NCBI RefSeq assembly: GCF_014645895.1
Contig: NZ_BMMP01000008.1
Location: 62,001 to 126,000 of the forward strand
DNA from: Streptomyces daqingensis
GTDB lineage: Bacteria; Actinomycetota; Actinomycetes; Streptomycetales; Streptomycetaceae
Length of the DNA: 64,000 nt
Direction: 5' to 3'
This document shows, one piece after another, positions 44,450 to 55,424 of this stretch (positions are counted from its first letter, which is position 1; each line of letters opens with the position of its first letter). The notes under the pieces are model-generated. The model had not been told where the DNA came from. It searched no databases and saw nothing but the letters and a program-made list of their open reading frames with translations. A program made the translations under genes and the position numbers.

Positions 44450-47400
44450 GTGTCGTCACAGTCCCCCAACAGCTCGAGCGTCTCGACCCAGCAGGACGGT
44501 CAGGGATCCGATCCCGCCGCCGTGTTCGGGCCAAACGAGTGGCTCGTCGACGAGATCTACCAGCAGTACCTCCAGGACCCGAACTCGGTAGACCGAGCCT
44601 GGTGGGACTTCTTCGCCGATTACAAGCCGGGCTCCGAGGCCGTGGGCGCCGTCGGAACGCCGACGGCCGACTCCGCCGCCTCGCCGGCCGCGGCCGCGGG
44701 CACCTCGGGTGCCGGGTCCGCCGCGAAGCAGGCCCCGGCGAAGCCGGACGCCGCGCAGGCCGCGCCGAAGGCCCCTGCGCAGGCGAAGCCGGCCGCCGCG
44801 TCGAAGCCGGCGTCGAAGCCGGCGTCGAAGCCCGCCTCGAAGCCCGCCGCCAAGCAGGACGCCGGGAAGCCCGCCGCCAAGGCGACGCCCGCGAAGGCGC
44901 CCCAGGGCGGGTCCGCCGCGAAGGACGGCGCCGGGACGGAGGAGCAGGCCGGGCCCGAGTACGTGCCCATGCGCGGCCCCTCCGCGGCCGTCGCGAAGAA
45001 CATGAACGCCTCGCTGGAGCTGCCCACCGCCACGTCGGTGCGCGCGGTCCCCGTGAAGCTGCTGTTCGACAACCGCATCGTCATCAACAACCACCTCAAG
45101 CGCGCCCGCGGCGGCAAGGTGTCCTTCACGCACCTGATCGGCTACGCCATGGTGCAGGCGCTGAAGGCGATGCCGTCGATGAACTACTCCTTCACGGAGA
45201 AGGACGGCAAGCCGACCCTGGTCAAGCCCGACCACGTGAACCTCGGCCTGGCCATCGACCTGGTGAAGCCGAACGGCGACCGCCAGCTCGTCGTCGCAGC
45301 GATCAAGAAGGCCGAGACCCTCACCTTCTTCGAGTTCTGGCAGGCCTACGAGGACATCGTCCGCCGTGCCCGGCAGAACAAGCTGACGATGGAGGACTTC
45401 TCCGGCGTCACCTGCTCGCTCACCAACCCGGGCGGCATCGGCACCGTCCACTCGGTGCCGCGGCTGATGCCCGGTCAGGGCCTCATCCTCGGCGTGGGCG
45501 CGATGGAGTACCCGGCTGAGTTCCAGGGCACCTCGCAGGACACGCTCAACAGGCTCGGCGTCTCCAAGGTGATGACGCTCACCAGCACGTACGACCACCG
45601 CGTGATCCAGGGCGCCGCCTCCGGCGAGTTCCTGCGTATCGTCAGCAAGCTGCTGCTCGGCGAGGAGCGGTTCTACGACGAGATCTTCAAGGCGCTGCGC
45701 ATCCCGTACGAGCCGGTGCGCTGGAACCAGGACATCGACGCCTCGCACGACGACGACGTCACCAAGGCCGCACGCGTCTTCGACCTGATCCACTCCTACC
45801 GGGTGCGCGGCCACATCATGGCCGACACCGACCCGCTGGAGTACAAGCAGCGCAAGCACCCCGACCTGGACATCACCGAGCACGGCCTCACCCTGTGGGA
45901 CCTGGAGCGGGAGTTCGCGGTCGGCGGCTTCGCCAACAAGTCGATGATGAAGCTGCGCGACATCCTCGGCGTCCTGCGCGACTCGTACTGCCGCACCACC
46001 GGCATCGAGTACATGCACATCCAGGACCCGAAGGAGCGCAAGTGGATCCAGGACCGCGTCGAGCGTCCGCACTCCAAGCCGGAGCGTGACGAGCAGCTGC
46101 GGATCCTGCGCCGCCTGAACGCCGCCGAGGCGTTCGAGACGTTCCTGCAGACCAAGTACGTGGGGCAGAAGCGCTTCTCGCTGGAGGGCGGCGAGTCCGT
46201 CATCCCGATGCTGGACGCGGTCCTCGACGCCGCCGCCGAGTCGCGGCTGGACGAGTGCGTGATCGGCATGGCCCACCGCGGCCGGCTGAACGTGCTGGCC
46301 AACATCGTCGGCAAGTCCTACGCGCAGATCTTCCGCGAGTTCGAGGGCAACCTGGACCCGAAGTCGATGCACGGCTCCGGCGACGTGAAGTACCACCTGG
46401 GCAACGAGGGCACCTTCACCGGGCTGGACGGCGAGCAGATCAAGGTCACGCTCACCGCCAACCCGTCCCACCTGGAGGCCGTCGACCCGATCGTCGAGGG
46501 CGTCGCGCGCGCCAAGCAGGACATCATCGGCAAGGGCGGCACGGACTTCACCGTCCTGCCAGTTCAGCTGCACGGCGACGCGGCCTTCGCGGGCCAGGGC
46601 GTCGTGGCCGAGACGCTCAACATGTCGCAGCTGCGGGGCTACCGCACCGGCGGCACGGTGCACATCATCATCAACAACCAGGTCGGGTTCACCGCGGCTC
46701 CGGAGTCGGCGCGCTCGTCGATGTACTCCACGGACGTCGCCCGGATGATCGAGGCTCCGATCTTCCACGTGAACGGCGACGACCCGGAGGCCGTGGTCCG
46801 CGTGGCGCGGCTGGCCTTCGAGTACCGCCAGGCGTTCAACAAGGACGTCGTCATCGATCTGATCTGCTACCGGCGCCGCGGGCACAACGAGACCGACAAC
46901 CCGCAGTTCACCCAGCCGCTGATGTACAACCTGGTCGACAAGAAGCGCTCGGTGCGCAAGCTCTACACCGAGTCCCTCATCGGCCGCGGCGACATCACGC
47001 TGGAAGAGGCGGAGCAGGCGCTGCAGGACTTCCAGGGCCAGCTGGAGAAGGTCTTCACCGAGGTCCGGGACGTCACCGACGCCCCCGCCCCGGCGGAAGT
47101 CCCGCAGCCGGAGCCGGAGTTCCCGGTCCACGTCGAGACGGGCGTCAGCCAGGAGGTCGTCAAGCGGATCGCCGAGTCGCAGGTGAACATCCCCGACCAC
47201 GTCACCGTGCACCCGCGGCTGCTTCCGCAGCTCCAGCGGCGCGCGGCGATGATCGAGGACGGCACCATCGACTGGGGCATGGGCGAGACCCTGGCCATCG
47301 GCTCGCTGCTGATGGAGGGCACGCCCGTCCGTCTCGCCGGCCAGGACTCCCGCCGCGGCACCTTCGGTCAGCGCCACGCGGTTCTGCTCGACCAGAACAC

Positions 47401-48319
47401 GGGCAACGACTACACGCCGCTGCTGTACCTCTCCGACGACCAGGCGCGCTACAACGTCTACGACTCGCTGCTGAGCGAGTACGCGGCGATGGGCTTCGAG
47501 TACGGCTACTCCCTGGCCCGCCCCGAGGCGCTGGTCATGTGGGAGGCGCAGTTCGGCGACTTCGCCAACGGCGCGCAGACCGTGATCGACGAGTTCATCA
47601 CCTCCGCAGAGCAGAAGTGGAACCAGACGTCCGGCGTGACGCTGCTCCTCCCGCACGGCTACGAGGGCCAGGGCCCGGACCACTCCTCGGCCCGCATCGA
47701 GCGGTTCCTCCAGCTGTGCGCGCAGAACAGCATGACGGTCGCGATGCCGTCCCTGCCGTCGAACTACTTCCACCTGCTGCGCTGGCAGGTCCACAACCCG
47801 CACCACAAGCCGCTGGTCGTCTTCACCCCGAAGTCGATGCTCCGGCTGAAGGCGGCGGCGTCGAAGGCCGCGGAGTTCACCACCGGTGGGTTCCGTCCGG
47901 TCATCGGCGACGACTCGGTGGACCCGGGCGACGTCCGCAAGGTCGTCTTCTGCTCCGGCAAGGTCTACTACGACCTGGACGCCGAGCGGCAGAAGCGCGG
48001 TCTGAAGGACACCGCGATCATCCGGCTGGAGCGGCTCTACCCGCTGCCCGGCAAGGAGATCCAGGCGGAGATGGCCAAGTACAGCGGGGCGTCGAAGTTC
48101 CTGTGGGCCCAGGAGGAGCCGGCGAACCAGGGTGCGTGGCCGTTCATCGCGCTCAACCTGGTGGACCACCTGGACCTGATCATCGGCTCCGACCCGGTCC
48201 CCAACGCGGACCGGCTGCGCCGGGTCTCCCGGCCGTCGTCCTCCTCGCCGGCCGTCGGCTCCGGCAAGCGTCACCAGGAGGAGCAGCAGCAGCTCATCCA
48301 GGAGGTCTTCGACCTCTGA
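44450..48319 (+). CDS. kgd: Multifunctional 2-oxoglutarate dehydrogenase E2-E1 (Kgd/OdhA)
   Basis: The product is 1289 aa from GTG 44450. The N-terminal [19 protein letters not shown] is typical of actinobacterial OdhA/Kgd. A long Ala/Lys/Pro-rich linker (65-165) includes SKPA repeats at 118-134. The E2 acyltransferase-like domain (170-410) has the DHRVIQG motif (382-388), and a ThDP-dependent E1 domain (about 440-1289) follows. The fused enzyme runs the TCA-cycle step from 2-oxoglutarate to succinyl-CoA with E2/E3 of pyruvate dehydrogenase. No OdhI (FHA protein) gene is nearby. A strong terminator follows at 48346. Confidence 0.96.
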   Translation: MSSQSPNSSSVSTQQDGQGSDPAAVFGPNEWLVDEIYQQYLQDPNSVDRAWWDFFADYKPGSEAVGAVGTPTADSAASPAAAAGTSGAGSAAKQAPAKPDAAQAAPKAPAQAKPAAASKPASKPASKPASKPAAKQDAGKPAAKATPAKAPQGGSAAKDGAGTEEQAGPEYVPMRGPSAAVAKNMNASLELPTATSVRAVPVKLLFDNRIVINNHLKRARGGKVSFTHLIGYAMVQALKAMPSMNYSFTEKDGKPTLVKPDHVNLGLAIDLVKPNGDRQLVVAAIKKAETLTFFEFWQAYEDIVRRARQNKLTMEDFSGVTCSLTNPGGIGTVHSVPRLMPGQGLILGVGAMEYPAEFQGTSQDTLNRLGVSKVMTLTSTYDHRVIQGAASGEFLRIVSKLLLGEERFYDEIFKALRIPYEPVRWNQDIDASHDDDVTKAARVFDLIHSYRVRGHIMADTDPLEYKQRKHPDLDITEHGLTLWDLEREFAVGGFANKSMMKLRDILGVLRDSYCRTTGIEYMHIQDPKERKWIQDRVERPHSKPERDEQLRILRRLNAAEAFETFLQTKYVGQKRFSLEGGESVIPMLDAVLDAAAESRLDECVIGMAHRGRLNVLANIVGKSYAQIFREFEGNLDPKSMHGSGDVKYHLGNEGTFTGLDGEQIKVTLTANPSHLEAVDPIVEGVARAKQDIIGKGGTDFTVLPVQLHGDAAFAGQGVVAETLNMSQLRGYRTGGTVHIIINNQVGFTAAPESARSSMYSTDVARMIEAPIFHVNGDDPEAVVRVARLAFEYRQAFNKDVVIDLICYRRRGHNETDNPQFTQPLMYNLVDKKRSVRKLYTESLIGRGDITLEEAEQALQDFQGQLEKVFTEVRDVTDAPAPAEVPQPEPEFPVHVETGVSQEVVKRIAESQVNIPDHVTVHPRLLPQLQRRAAMIEDGTIDWGMGETLAIGSLLMEGTPVRLAGQDSRRGTFGQRHAVLLDQNTGNDYTPLLYLSDDQARYNVYDSLLSEYAAMGFEYGYSLARPEALVMWEAQFGDFANGAQTVIDEFITSAEQKWNQTSGVTLLLPHGYEGQGPDHSSARIERFLQLCAQNSMTVAMPSLPSNYFHLLRWQVHNPHHKPLVVFTPKSMLRLKAAASKAAEFTTGGFRPVIGDDSVDPGDVRKVVFCSGKVYYDLDAERQKRGLKDTAIIRLERLYPLPGKEIQAEMAKYSGASKFLWAQEEPANQGAWPFIALNLVDHLDLIIGSDPVPNADRLRRVSRPSSSSPAVGSGKRHQEEQQQLIQEVFDL

Positions 48320-48345
48320 GGCACGGGTGACCCCGTAGCCCTCCG

Positions 48346-48391
48346 AAGGGCCCCGCCACCCCCGCAGAAGCGGGGGCGGCGGGGCCCTTCC
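48346..48391 (+). terminator. Terminator of the 2-oxoglutarate dehydrogenase gene
   Basis: A stem of about 20 pairs with one mismatch (48347-48366 with 48371-48390) closes an AGAA tetraloop and lies 28 bases after the stop. It is a very strong intrinsic terminator. Confidence 0.9.
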
Positions 48392-48605
48392 GTGTCTCCA
48401 AGCCCGTCGGCGGGCCCTCAACCGCCTTGCGGGGCAAGGGCGTTGACCGCGCTAACCCCTGTCGGCCCATTTGTGTGATTAGTCCACCGGAATGAGATTG
48501 AAGTGCGTGGGGGTCGAGTCGGCAGCATCGCTGCATTCGTCACGAATAGGGAGGAATAGTCACATTAGTTCTCCCAGCGTGGGGAGAAACCAGATAGGAG
48601 AGAAC

Positions 48606-49001
48606 ATGCGCAAATCACTGAGGGTCTCCGCTCTCGCCGTCCTGGCCGCCGCGATGATCGGCGCCTCGGCCACCACCGCCTCGGCGGCCCCCAAGGACTA
48701 CGGCAACGGCGGGTCCCCCCAGACCAACATCTGCGGCAACACGCTGCAGGAGAACGAGGCCGAGGCCGAGGAGGCGCTCGCCGCCGCAGCCTCGCAGGAG
48801 AACAACGGCCACCGCGCCACCTTCTGCCAGACCGGCATCGGCAACACCATCACCAACGTCAACCCCGACATCCACGTGAACCTCGTACTGCCGGAGGGCG
48901 CCGGCAACGGCGGCGGCGAGGAGAACGGCAACGGCGGCGGTGAGGCCGACAGCGCGAAGAAGGGCTCCAAGGCCACCAAGGGCATGAAGAACGCGGCGTG
49001 A
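48606..49001 (+). CDS. Small secreted Gly/Asn/Ala-rich protein
   Basis: The product is 131 aa from ATG 48606, with AGGAG upstream. A clear signal peptide (RKSLRVSALAVLAAAMIGAS...ASA) precedes about 100 mature residues with two cysteines (NICGNT and TFCQTG), an Ala/Glu helix, GNTITNVN, and a Gly/Asn/Glu-rich tail ending in Lys. The two-cysteine, Gly/Asn-rich nature recalls chaplins, but the chaplin motif is not matched, so I leave it unassigned. It is monocistronic, with tandem hairpins downstream. Confidence 0.75.
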   Translation: MRKSLRVSALAVLAAAMIGASATTASAAPKDYGNGGSPQTNICGNTLQENEAEAEEALAAAASQENNGHRATFCQTGIGNTITNVNPDIHVNLVLPEGAGNGGGEENGNGGGEADSAKKGSKATKGMKNAA

Positions 49002-49346
49002 CCGCTCCGCTTCAGTGACCCTTCCGTCCCGGATCGGGACAGCCCCGTCGGCGGCGGTCGTCACGGCTCCGCGGTCCCTGCCGCGGCGGCCCGGCGGCCC
49101 TGAGGGCTCGCGGGGCAGGGCGCCGGCCCTCAGGGCCGGCGCCTGAGGGGAGAGACGCATCCGCCTCCCGTCGGGCGCGTCTCTCCCTCCTTCATGCCGG
49201 GCTCCGGCCGGGCCCGGTCGGGCTCCGGGCGGGAATGCGGCAGGGAGGCGACCGTCGCCGTTCGCGGCCTCAGCCCCGCGGTCGGCCTTCGCGTGCGCCC
49301 GCATATTCTGGGGGCCGCAACATCGGCCTTCTCCCGGGAGCACTCC
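49002..49346. other. Intergenic region with tandem hairpins
   Basis: The region lies between the secreted protein and the 61-aa protein. Two hairpins lie at 49119-49143 and 49148-49187; nothing else is recognised. The promoter of the small gene probably lies between 49200 and 49340. Confidence 0.45.
49119..49187 (+). terminator. Tandem hairpin terminators
   Basis: First stem: 11 pairs (49119-49129 with 49133-49143) around TCA. Second stem: GGGAGAGACGC (49148-49158) with GCGTCTCTCCC (49177-49187). They lie 118-186 bases after the secreted-protein stop. Confidence 0.6.
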
Positions 49347-49532
49347 GTGTACTTCACCGACCGCGGCATCGAAGAGCTGACGAGCCGGCGCGGCGAGGAA
49401 GAGGTCAGCTTCGAGTGGCTGGCCGAGCATTTCCGGGCGTTCGTGGACCTCAACCCCGATTTCGAGGTCCCGGTCGAGCGCCTCGCGACCTGGCTCGCAC
49501 GGCTCGACGACGAGGACGAGGACGACGTCTGA
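49347..49532 (+). CDS. Conserved small acidic protein (61 aa)
   Basis: A 61-aa ORF from GTG 49347 reads MYFTDRGIEELTSRRGEEEV and continues with SFEWLAEHFRAFVDLNPDFE, ending LARLDDEDEDDV. Proteins of this size and sequence are widely conserved in Streptomyces and lack a known role. GGGAG lies six bases upstream. The strongly acidic, helix-rich sequence suggests a small cytoplasmic binding protein. It is monocistronic and runs directly into the repeat tract. Confidence 0.82.
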   Translation: MYFTDRGIEELTSRRGEEEVSFEWLAEHFRAFVDLNPDFEVPVERLATWLARLDDEDEDDV

Positions 49533-49815
49533 GGATCGGACGCCTGAGGATCGGACGCCTGAGGTTCCGACGTCGGACAGCTGACAGCTGACGGACGACG
49601 TCTGACACCTGACCGACGGCACCTGACGGACGACGTCTGACATCTGACGGACGATGTCAACGGATTTCTGACATCTCTCGCCCGACTGACAACATCTGAC
49701 ATCTGACACCTGATGACTGACGGACAGAGTCTGAAGTCTGCTATCTGGCGAACAGCGGACAAAGTCTGAAATCTGTTAGCTGACGGACGGCGTCTGACAG
49801 ACGCCGTCCGATACC
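49531..49815. repeat. Degenerate CTGAC-rich repeat tract
   Basis: About 285 bases after the small gene are made of imperfect repeats. They begin with two perfect copies of GAGGATCGGACGCCT (49531-49545, 49546-49560). A family built on GGACGACGTCTGACATCTGAC follows, with variable spacing and many CTGA steps. A 12-bp near-perfect hairpin (GGACGGCGTCTG at 49785-49796 with its complement at 49798-49809) lies near the end. Base composition is AT-richer than its surroundings. No coding potential is recognised. Confidence 0.75.
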
Positions 49816-49901
49816 TGACCGACGAAGACTGAAGCCCAGCGCCAAGCACCCAGCGCCCGTGGCCCGCCACGCCACCCGGGCCTTGCGACCGTCCGCCGTC
49901 C

Positions 49902-51092
49902 CTACCTCTCCCCCTGTTCCCGCGCGCGCAGTGCGAGGGCGAGGAGCGCGGCGTCGCCGGGTCGGCGGATGTCGCGGCCCGTCAGCTCGCAGAGACGGGT
50001 GAAGCGCTGCTGGACGGTGTTGCGGTGGCAGTAGAGCGCTTCCGCGGTCTCCGCGATGGAGCCGCTCCCGGCGAGGTGGACGCGGGCCGTCTCCAGCAGC
50101 CGCTCCGTCTCGGCGGCGGGGACGCTGTCCCGGTACACGCCGCCGAGGACGTCCTCGGCCAGGTACCCGGCGAAGCGGTCGGCGCGCTGCACCAGCACTT
50201 CGAGCCACGCGTCCGACAGGCGCAGCGGCCCCGTGGCCCGCTCGGGCAGCGCGCGGGCGGTCGCGGTGGCCAGCTCCACTGCCCTGGGCACATCCGCCAG
50301 GCCCTCGACCACCGGCGAGACCCCGCACGGCACGCCCTCCAGCGTGCCCAGCACGCCCTCCTCTCCGACGCGCCGGCCCAGCTGCACGGCCAGCAGTGAC
50401 GCCGAGGAGACCGTGTGGCGCTGGAGCGTCGCACCGGCGGAGCGCAGCGCGGCGGCCGCGCGATGGAGCGCGCCCCCGGCTTCAGGAAGGGCGGCGACGC
50501 ACAGGAAGCGTCCCGAGGCCTGGAATCCGAGCGCCAGGGACACGTCGCGTACGACTGTCGGGTTGTGCCCGCCGGTCTCCAGCAGCCGGTCGAACCACAG
50601 CCTGCGCTCGTCCTCACGCTGCCTGCCCATCTCCAGCACCGTCCGCTGGTACGCGGTCATGATGCCGGTGACGTGGGCTTCGACGGCCTCCCACACGTGG
50701 TAGGCGGAGGCGACGAGCTGCACCTTGTCCGCGTCGTCGGCCCTGGCGACCAGCGCCGCCCACACCACACGGAAGTCCAGCCGCGCCGCCGCGAGCAGCG
50801 AGTCCAGCGGTACGCCCTGGTGGGCCCGCCGCTCGCCGATGCGCTCCGAGATGCCGGCCAGGTCGGCCGGCACGGGCAGCTCCGCCACCGTGCGCAGCAG
50901 GAGCTCGAAGGCCTGGATGGCGCTCTCCCGGAAGTCCTCGTCGGGCACGGCTCCGGCGTACTCGGCTCGCAGGGGGCGGACGGTCTCCATCCAGTCGCCG
51001 AGGAGCACGTCGAGTTCCTGGAGGCACTCGACGGCGAGTTCCGCGGCGCGGGGCCCGCGGGGGGACGGTGCGGGGTGACTGTGCATCTGCAC
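49902..51092 (-). CDS. PucR-family transcriptional regulator
   Basis: The product is 396 aa from GTG 51092 (ATG 51086 is possible). The C-terminal HTH_30 domain ([41 protein letters not shown]) is typical of PucR/CdaR regulators of purine, allantoin and sugar-acid use. The N-terminal and central domains are a GAF-like sensor of unknown ligand. It is divergent from the urease-like operon, 114 bases away, with CAACGTTG (51121-51128) between them. It most likely controls that operon. Confidence 0.88.
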   Translation of the reverse strand: MQMHSHPAPSPRGPRAAELAVECLQELDVLLGDWMETVRPLRAEYAGAVPDEDFRESAIQAFELLLRTVAELPVPADLAGISERIGERRAHQGVPLDSLLAAARLDFRVVWAALVARADDADKVQLVASAYHVWEAVEAHVTGIMTAYQRTVLEMGRQREDERRLWFDRLLETGGHNPTVVRDVSLALGFQASGRFLCVAALPEAGGALHRAAAALRSAGATLQRHTVSSASLLAVQLGRRVGEEGVLGTLEGVPCGVSPVVEGLADVPRAVELATATARALPERATGPLRLSDAWLEVLVQRADRFAGYLAEDVLGGVYRDSVPAAETERLLETARVHLAGSGSIAETAEALYCHRNTVQQRFTRLCELTGRDIRRPGDAALLALALRAREQGER

Positions 51093-51206
51093 AATGGTGG
51101 ACCTTCAGCCCGCGATACTTCAACGTTGGTCTGCCTCCCCACTCGCGCAATGCTGGGGCGATTGCTTGTGCCCCCCGCCGAGTCGGTCGACCCCGGAGGC
51201 CCGACA

Positions 51207-51857
51207 GTGCATCTGACTCCCCGCGAGAACGAGCGGCTTCAGCTGTTCACCGCTGCCGAACTCGCCCGGCGGCGCCGCAGCCGCGGCCGTCGGCTCAACG
51301 CGCCCGAAGCCATCGCGCTGATCTGCGACGAAGTGCTCGAGGCTGCCTGGGACGGGCTCAGCATGGACGAGGTCATCCAGGTGGGACGGTCCGTGCTCAC
51401 CGCGGACGACGTCCTGGACGGGGTCCCCGCCATGGTGCCCACCGTCCAGGTAGAGGCCCTCTTCCCGAGCGGGACGGCGCTCGTCGCCGTGGACGAGCCG
51501 ATCGCCGCCGCCGGCACCGGGCCCGCACCGGGCGCGGTGCGCACCGCGCCGGACCCCGTGCGCATCAACGAGGGCCGCCGCCGGCTGCGCCTGACCGTGC
51601 GCAACACCGGGGACCAGTCCGTCTACATCTCCTCGCACTACCCCCTCGCCGAGGCCAACGCGGCCCTCGAGTTCGACCGCGAGGCGGCCGCGGACATGCG
51701 GCTCGACGTCCCGGCGGGCACGGCGCTCGTCTTCGAGCCCGGCACCGGGCGGGAGGTCGACCTGGTGGAGGCCCGCCACGAGGGAGTCCACGAGGGAGCG
51801 CGGCCGGAGCAGGCACCCAGCCCGTACGACCAGGGGGAGAAGGAGGCCCGGCCATGA
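51207..51857 (+). CDS. ureAB: Fused urease gamma-beta subunit
   Basis: The product is 216 aa from GTG 51207, with GGAGG nine bases upstream. The gamma part (1-100) is close to urease Ure[26 protein letters not shown] and [26 protein letters not shown]. The beta part (about 100-190) is UreB-like: [33 protein letters not shown]. The canonical GSHYHFFE is changed to SSHYPLAE near the active-site flap. The stop overlaps ureC by four bases. It forms the small subunits of the urease-like complex. Confidence 0.88.
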   Translation: MHLTPRENERLQLFTAAELARRRRSRGRRLNAPEAIALICDEVLEAAWDGLSMDEVIQVGRSVLTADDVLDGVPAMVPTVQVEALFPSGTALVAVDEPIAAAGTGPAPGAVRTAPDPVRINEGRRRLRLTVRNTGDQSVYISSHYPLAEANAALEFDREAAADMRLDVPAGTALVFEPGTGREVDLVEARHEGVHEGARPEQAPSPYDQGEKEARP

Positions 51858-53572
51858 GCACTCCCGGAAGCGGCGGCGAGCGTGCGCCGCGTGAGATCGA
51901 CCGGCGCACGTACAACGCCCTCTACGGGCCCACGACCGGCGACAGGATCCGGCTGGGCGACACCGGCCTGTGGGTGGAGGTCGAGCACGACGACGGAAGT
52001 CCGGGCGACGAACTCCTGGGCGGCTGCGGGAAGACCGTGCGCGACGGGCTGCTCGCCTCGCCCCGTTCCGACCGCGAGTCGGCCCTCGACCTGGTGATCA
52101 CGAACGTGGTCCTGCTCGACCCGCGTGCGGGCGTGCGGAAGACGGACATCGGTGTGAAGGACGGCCGTGTCGTGGCGGTCGGCGGGGTGGGAAACCCGGA
52201 CGTCATGCCGGTCGACTTCGCCGTCGACTCGCACACCTCGATGGTGCCCGGCGAGGGGCTGCTGGCCACTCCGGGCATCGTCGACAGCCACGTCCACCTC
52301 TCCTCCCCCGAGATCGCTCCCGCGGCGCTGTCCTCCGGGGTGACGACCGTCGTGGGCATGGGTCTCGGCGGCATGTGGGAGATCGGCTGCAACCCCGCCC
52401 ACAACCTGCACACGCTGATGAGCGCCTGGCGGGGCACGCCCCTGAACGTGGCGTTTCTGGCGCGTGGTTCGTCCAGCTCGCGCAGGCAGCTCGACGAGAT
52501 CGTGCTCGCCGGGGCCGGCGGCTTCAAGGTCCACGAGGACTTCGGGGCGACGCCCCGCATCGTCGACACCTGCCTGGACGCCGCGGACCAGGCCGACCTG
52601 CCCGTCGCGCTGCACACGGACTCGATGAACGAGTCCGGCTACCTGCGCGACACCGTCGGCGCGACGCGCGGGCGCACCGTGCACGCGTACCACGTCGAGG
52701 GAGGCGGGGGCCATCCCGACCTGCTGCAGATCCTCTCCGAGGGCAACATCCTGCCGTCGTCGACGACTCCGACCATTCCGTACACGGTCAACACCGTCGA
52801 CGAGCTCTTCCCGATGACGATGACCGTCCACCGCCAGAACCACCACATCGACAGCGACGTGGAGGTCTCCCGGGGACGCATCCGCGCCCACGCCATCGCG
52901 GCGGAGAACGCCCTGCACGACCAGGGCGCCATCAGCATCGTCAACTCCGACTCGATGGGCATGGGGCGCATCGCCGAGACGGTCCGCCGTACCTGGCAGC
53001 TCGCCCACATGCAGGCGATGCGCAGCGACGAGCTGGGCGTCGAGCACTCGGCGAACGAGCGGGTGCTGCGCTACCTCGCCAAGCTGACGCTCAACCCGGC
53101 CATCGCGCACGGCATCTCCCACGAGGTCGGCAGCGTCGCGCCGGGGCAGCTCGCGGACATCGTGCTGTGGCACCCGGCCTGGTTCGGCACGAAGCCCGAA
53201 CTGGTCGTCAAGAGCGGCTTCGTGGCGTGGGGGAACACGGGTTCCGGTTCGGGCTCGACCCGTCTCACGCAGCCGCGCCGCTACCGGCCCTACTACGGCG
53301 CCCTCGGCGACGCCGCCTCGCAGCTGTCCCGCGTGTTCGTCGGCGCGGCGGCGCTGTCGGACTCCGCGGCGCGCAACTCCCTGCCGCGCGGCCTGCGTTA
53401 CGCGCCGGTGCGGGACAGCCGCGGGCTCAGCAGGGCCGACATGCTGCACAACACCGCGACGCCGGTCGTCGAGGTTCCCCGCGAACCCGGCCCCGTCCTC
53501 GTCGACGGTGCCCCCACGACGACCGAGGCCGCCACCAACCTTCCGCTGGCCCAGCTCCACCACCTGGCCTGA
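51854..53572 (+). CDS. ureC: Urease alpha-like subunit with altered flap
   Basis: The product is 572 aa from ATG 51854. All nickel-site residues are present: His146/His148 (SHVH), carbamylated Lys225 (GFKVHEDF), His254, His280 and Asp366 (SDSMGMGR); catalytic His326 is also kept. The flap cysteine position of MVCHH is Val325 (MTVHR). No ureEFGD accessory genes are in the window. It is very likely a nickel hydrolase, but substrate range may differ from urea. It is translationally coupled to the fused UreAB. Confidence 0.88.
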   Translation: MSTPGSGGERAPREIDRRTYNALYGPTTGDRIRLGDTGLWVEVEHDDGSPGDELLGGCGKTVRDGLLASPRSDRESALDLVITNVVLLDPRAGVRKTDIGVKDGRVVAVGGVGNPDVMPVDFAVDSHTSMVPGEGLLATPGIVDSHVHLSSPEIAPAALSSGVTTVVGMGLGGMWEIGCNPAHNLHTLMSAWRGTPLNVAFLARGSSSSRRQLDEIVLAGAGGFKVHEDFGATPRIVDTCLDAADQADLPVALHTDSMNESGYLRDTVGATRGRTVHAYHVEGGGGHPDLLQILSEGNILPSSTTPTIPYTVNTVDELFPMTMTVHRQNHHIDSDVEVSRGRIRAHAIAAENALHDQGAISIVNSDSMGMGRIAETVRRTWQLAHMQAMRSDELGVEHSANERVLRYLAKLTLNPAIAHGISHEVGSVAPGQLADIVLWHPAWFGTKPELVVKSGFVAWGNTGSGSGSTRLTQPRRYRPYYGALGDAASQLSRVFVGAAALSDSAARNSLPRGLRYAPVRDSRGLSRADMLHNTATPVVEVPREPGPVLVDGAPTTTEAATNLPLAQLHHLA

Positions 53573-53626
53573 CCGCGGTGCGCGGCGGACGGAACCGACA
53601 CAAGCCGACGAGGGAGTGCCACACTC

Positions 53627-55288
53627 ATGCGCCTTGACCTGATCGTGCGGGACGCGAACGTCCTCACGATGGACGAGGACAGGCCGGCGGCGCGCAGCCT
53701 GGGCGTCCTCCACGGACGCGTCGTGGGTCTCGACGAGGAGATCGAAGGGCTGGACGCGGACCGCGTCCTGCACGCGGACGGCGCCACCGTGGTGCCGGGC
53801 TTCCACGACGCGCACTGCCACACGGCGTGGTTCGGGCTCACCCTCTCCCAGCTCGACCTCGCCGGAGCCCGGTCCCTGGACGACGTCTACGACGCCGTCG
53901 CCCGGCACGCACGCACCCTGCCGGAGGACGCCTGGGTCGTGGGGGCCGGTCTCGACCACCACAAGGCGGGAGGGGTGCCGCCGCACCGCGAGGCGCTCGA
54001 CCGCGCCGGGGGCGGCCGGCCCGTGTGGCTCAAGCACACCTCCGGGCACGCCTGTTACGTCAGCTCGGAGGTGCTGGCGCGTGCCGGTGCCCTGGACCCC
54101 GGTTTCGAGGCGCCGGAGGGCGGCGTGGTCGTCCGGGACGAGGACGGGCGCCCCACCGGGCTGCTGGAGGAGACCGCGCAGAGCCTCGTGCAGGACCAGG
54201 TCCTGCCGTATCCGGCCGAGACCGTCGCCGACGCGCTGGACGCGGCCACCCGCAGGTACCTCGCCGAAGGCGTCACCAGCTTCACCGAGGCCGGCATCGG
54301 CGGCGGCTGGATCGGACAGACGCCGGTCGAACTCGCGGCCTACCAGCTCGCCTCGGACACGGGACGGCTCCACGCCCGCGCCCAGGTCATGGTCGCGTCC
54401 GACGCGCTGCACCCGCTCACGGCGCATCCCGGCGACGGGATCACCGCGGGTCTCGATCTGGGCCTGCGCACGGGGCTCGGCGACGACAGGCTCTCGATCG
54501 GGCCGGTGAAGATCTTCCTCGACGGTTCGCTGCTGGGACGCACCGCCGCCGTGACGGAACCCTTCTGCGGCTGCCACCCCGGCGGGGGCGCCCCGGACAC
54601 CGGCTACTTCCAGAACGACCCGGACGCCATGACCGAGCTCGTCGTCGCGGCCCACCGGGGCGGCTGGAGCGTGGCGGCCCACGCCATCGGCGACCGCGCC
54701 GTGGATCTCGCCCTCGACGCGTACGCGCGGGCGCAGCGCGAGCATTTCCGCACGGACGTCGTGCACCGCGTCGAGCACGCCGGCATCGTCCGTCCCGAGC
54801 AGCTGGAACGTTTCGCCGAACTGGGCGTCGTGCCGGTGCCCCAGCTCAACTTCCTGCCCGCCTTCGGCGACGCGATGGCGGCGGCGCTCGGCCCGGAGCG
54901 CGCCGGACGGCTGTACCGCATGCGCTCGTTCCTGGACGCCGGGCTGACCGTCCCCGGCTCCTCCGACCGCCCCGTCGCCCCCGGAGCCCCGCTGCCGGCC
55001 ATCGAGGCGATGGTCAGGCGGCTGACCGACTCGGGCACCCCCTTCGTCGAGGACGAGCGGGTGTCCGCGCGGACCGCGTTGCGCGCCTGGACGGCCGGGT
55101 CCGCGCAGGCCACCGGCACCGCGAACAGTCGCGGCAGCCTCACGCCCGGCCTGCTCGCGGACATGGCCGTGCTCGACGCGGACCCCCTCGCGACCGAACC
55201 GGAGCACATCGGTTCGACCGGCGTACTGGCCACCCTCGTCGGCGGTGAGGCCGCCCACGACCCGCACGGTCTGGTCGTCCGCCGATGA
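53627..55288 (+). CDS. YtcJ-like metal-dependent amidohydrolase
   Basis: The product is 553 aa from ATG 53627, 54 bases after the ureC stop. Metal ligands include His63/His65 (DAHCH) in the first strand, a Lys in GPVKIFLDGS, His in AAHAIGDRAVD and HRVEHAG, and Asp in PGSSDRP. The amidohydrolase_3 family contains N-substituted formamide and amide hydrolases. In this context it probably acts on a ureido, guanidino or amide substrate before or after the urease step. Substrate not known. Confidence 0.85.
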   Translation: MRLDLIVRDANVLTMDEDRPAARSLGVLHGRVVGLDEEIEGLDADRVLHADGATVVPGFHDAHCHTAWFGLTLSQLDLAGARSLDDVYDAVARHARTLPEDAWVVGAGLDHHKAGGVPPHREALDRAGGGRPVWLKHTSGHACYVSSEVLARAGALDPGFEAPEGGVVVRDEDGRPTGLLEETAQSLVQDQVLPYPAETVADALDAATRRYLAEGVTSFTEAGIGGGWIGQTPVELAAYQLASDTGRLHARAQVMVASDALHPLTAHPGDGITAGLDLGLRTGLGDDRLSIGPVKIFLDGSLLGRTAAVTEPFCGCHPGGGAPDTGYFQNDPDAMTELVVAAHRGGWSVAAHAIGDRAVDLALDAYARAQREHFRTDVVHRVEHAGIVRPEQLERFAELGVVPVPQLNFLPAFGDAMAAALGPERAGRLYRMRSFLDAGLTVPGSSDRPVAPGAPLPAIEAMVRRLTDSGTPFVEDERVSARTALRAWTAGSAQATGTANSRGSLTPGLLADMAVLDADPLATEPEHIGSTGVLATLVGGEAAHDPHGLVVRR

Positions 55289-55424
55289 CCCGCGCGGCAG
55301 GGACTCCCCACCCGGACCGCGGAGCCGTCCTCCGCGGCACGGGTCCCCGCCGCACGCCAGCAGCACCCTGTCCCCGGACCTCCCGCGCCCGGCGCGAGCG
55401 GTCGCCGTCCCCCGAGGAGACTTC

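Noticed and set aside
44456..48421. 1321-codon minus-strand frame over the 2-oxoglutarate dehydrogenase
   Set aside because: Shadow of strong codon bias on the opposite strand; no family resemblance.
48606..49001. Chaplin (chpA-H)
   Set aside because: The two cysteines and Gly/Asn richness are suggestive, but the chaplin consensus around the cysteines is absent.
49531..49815. CRISPR array
   Set aside because: Units are degenerate, with variable spacing and no unique spacers; no cas genes are nearby.
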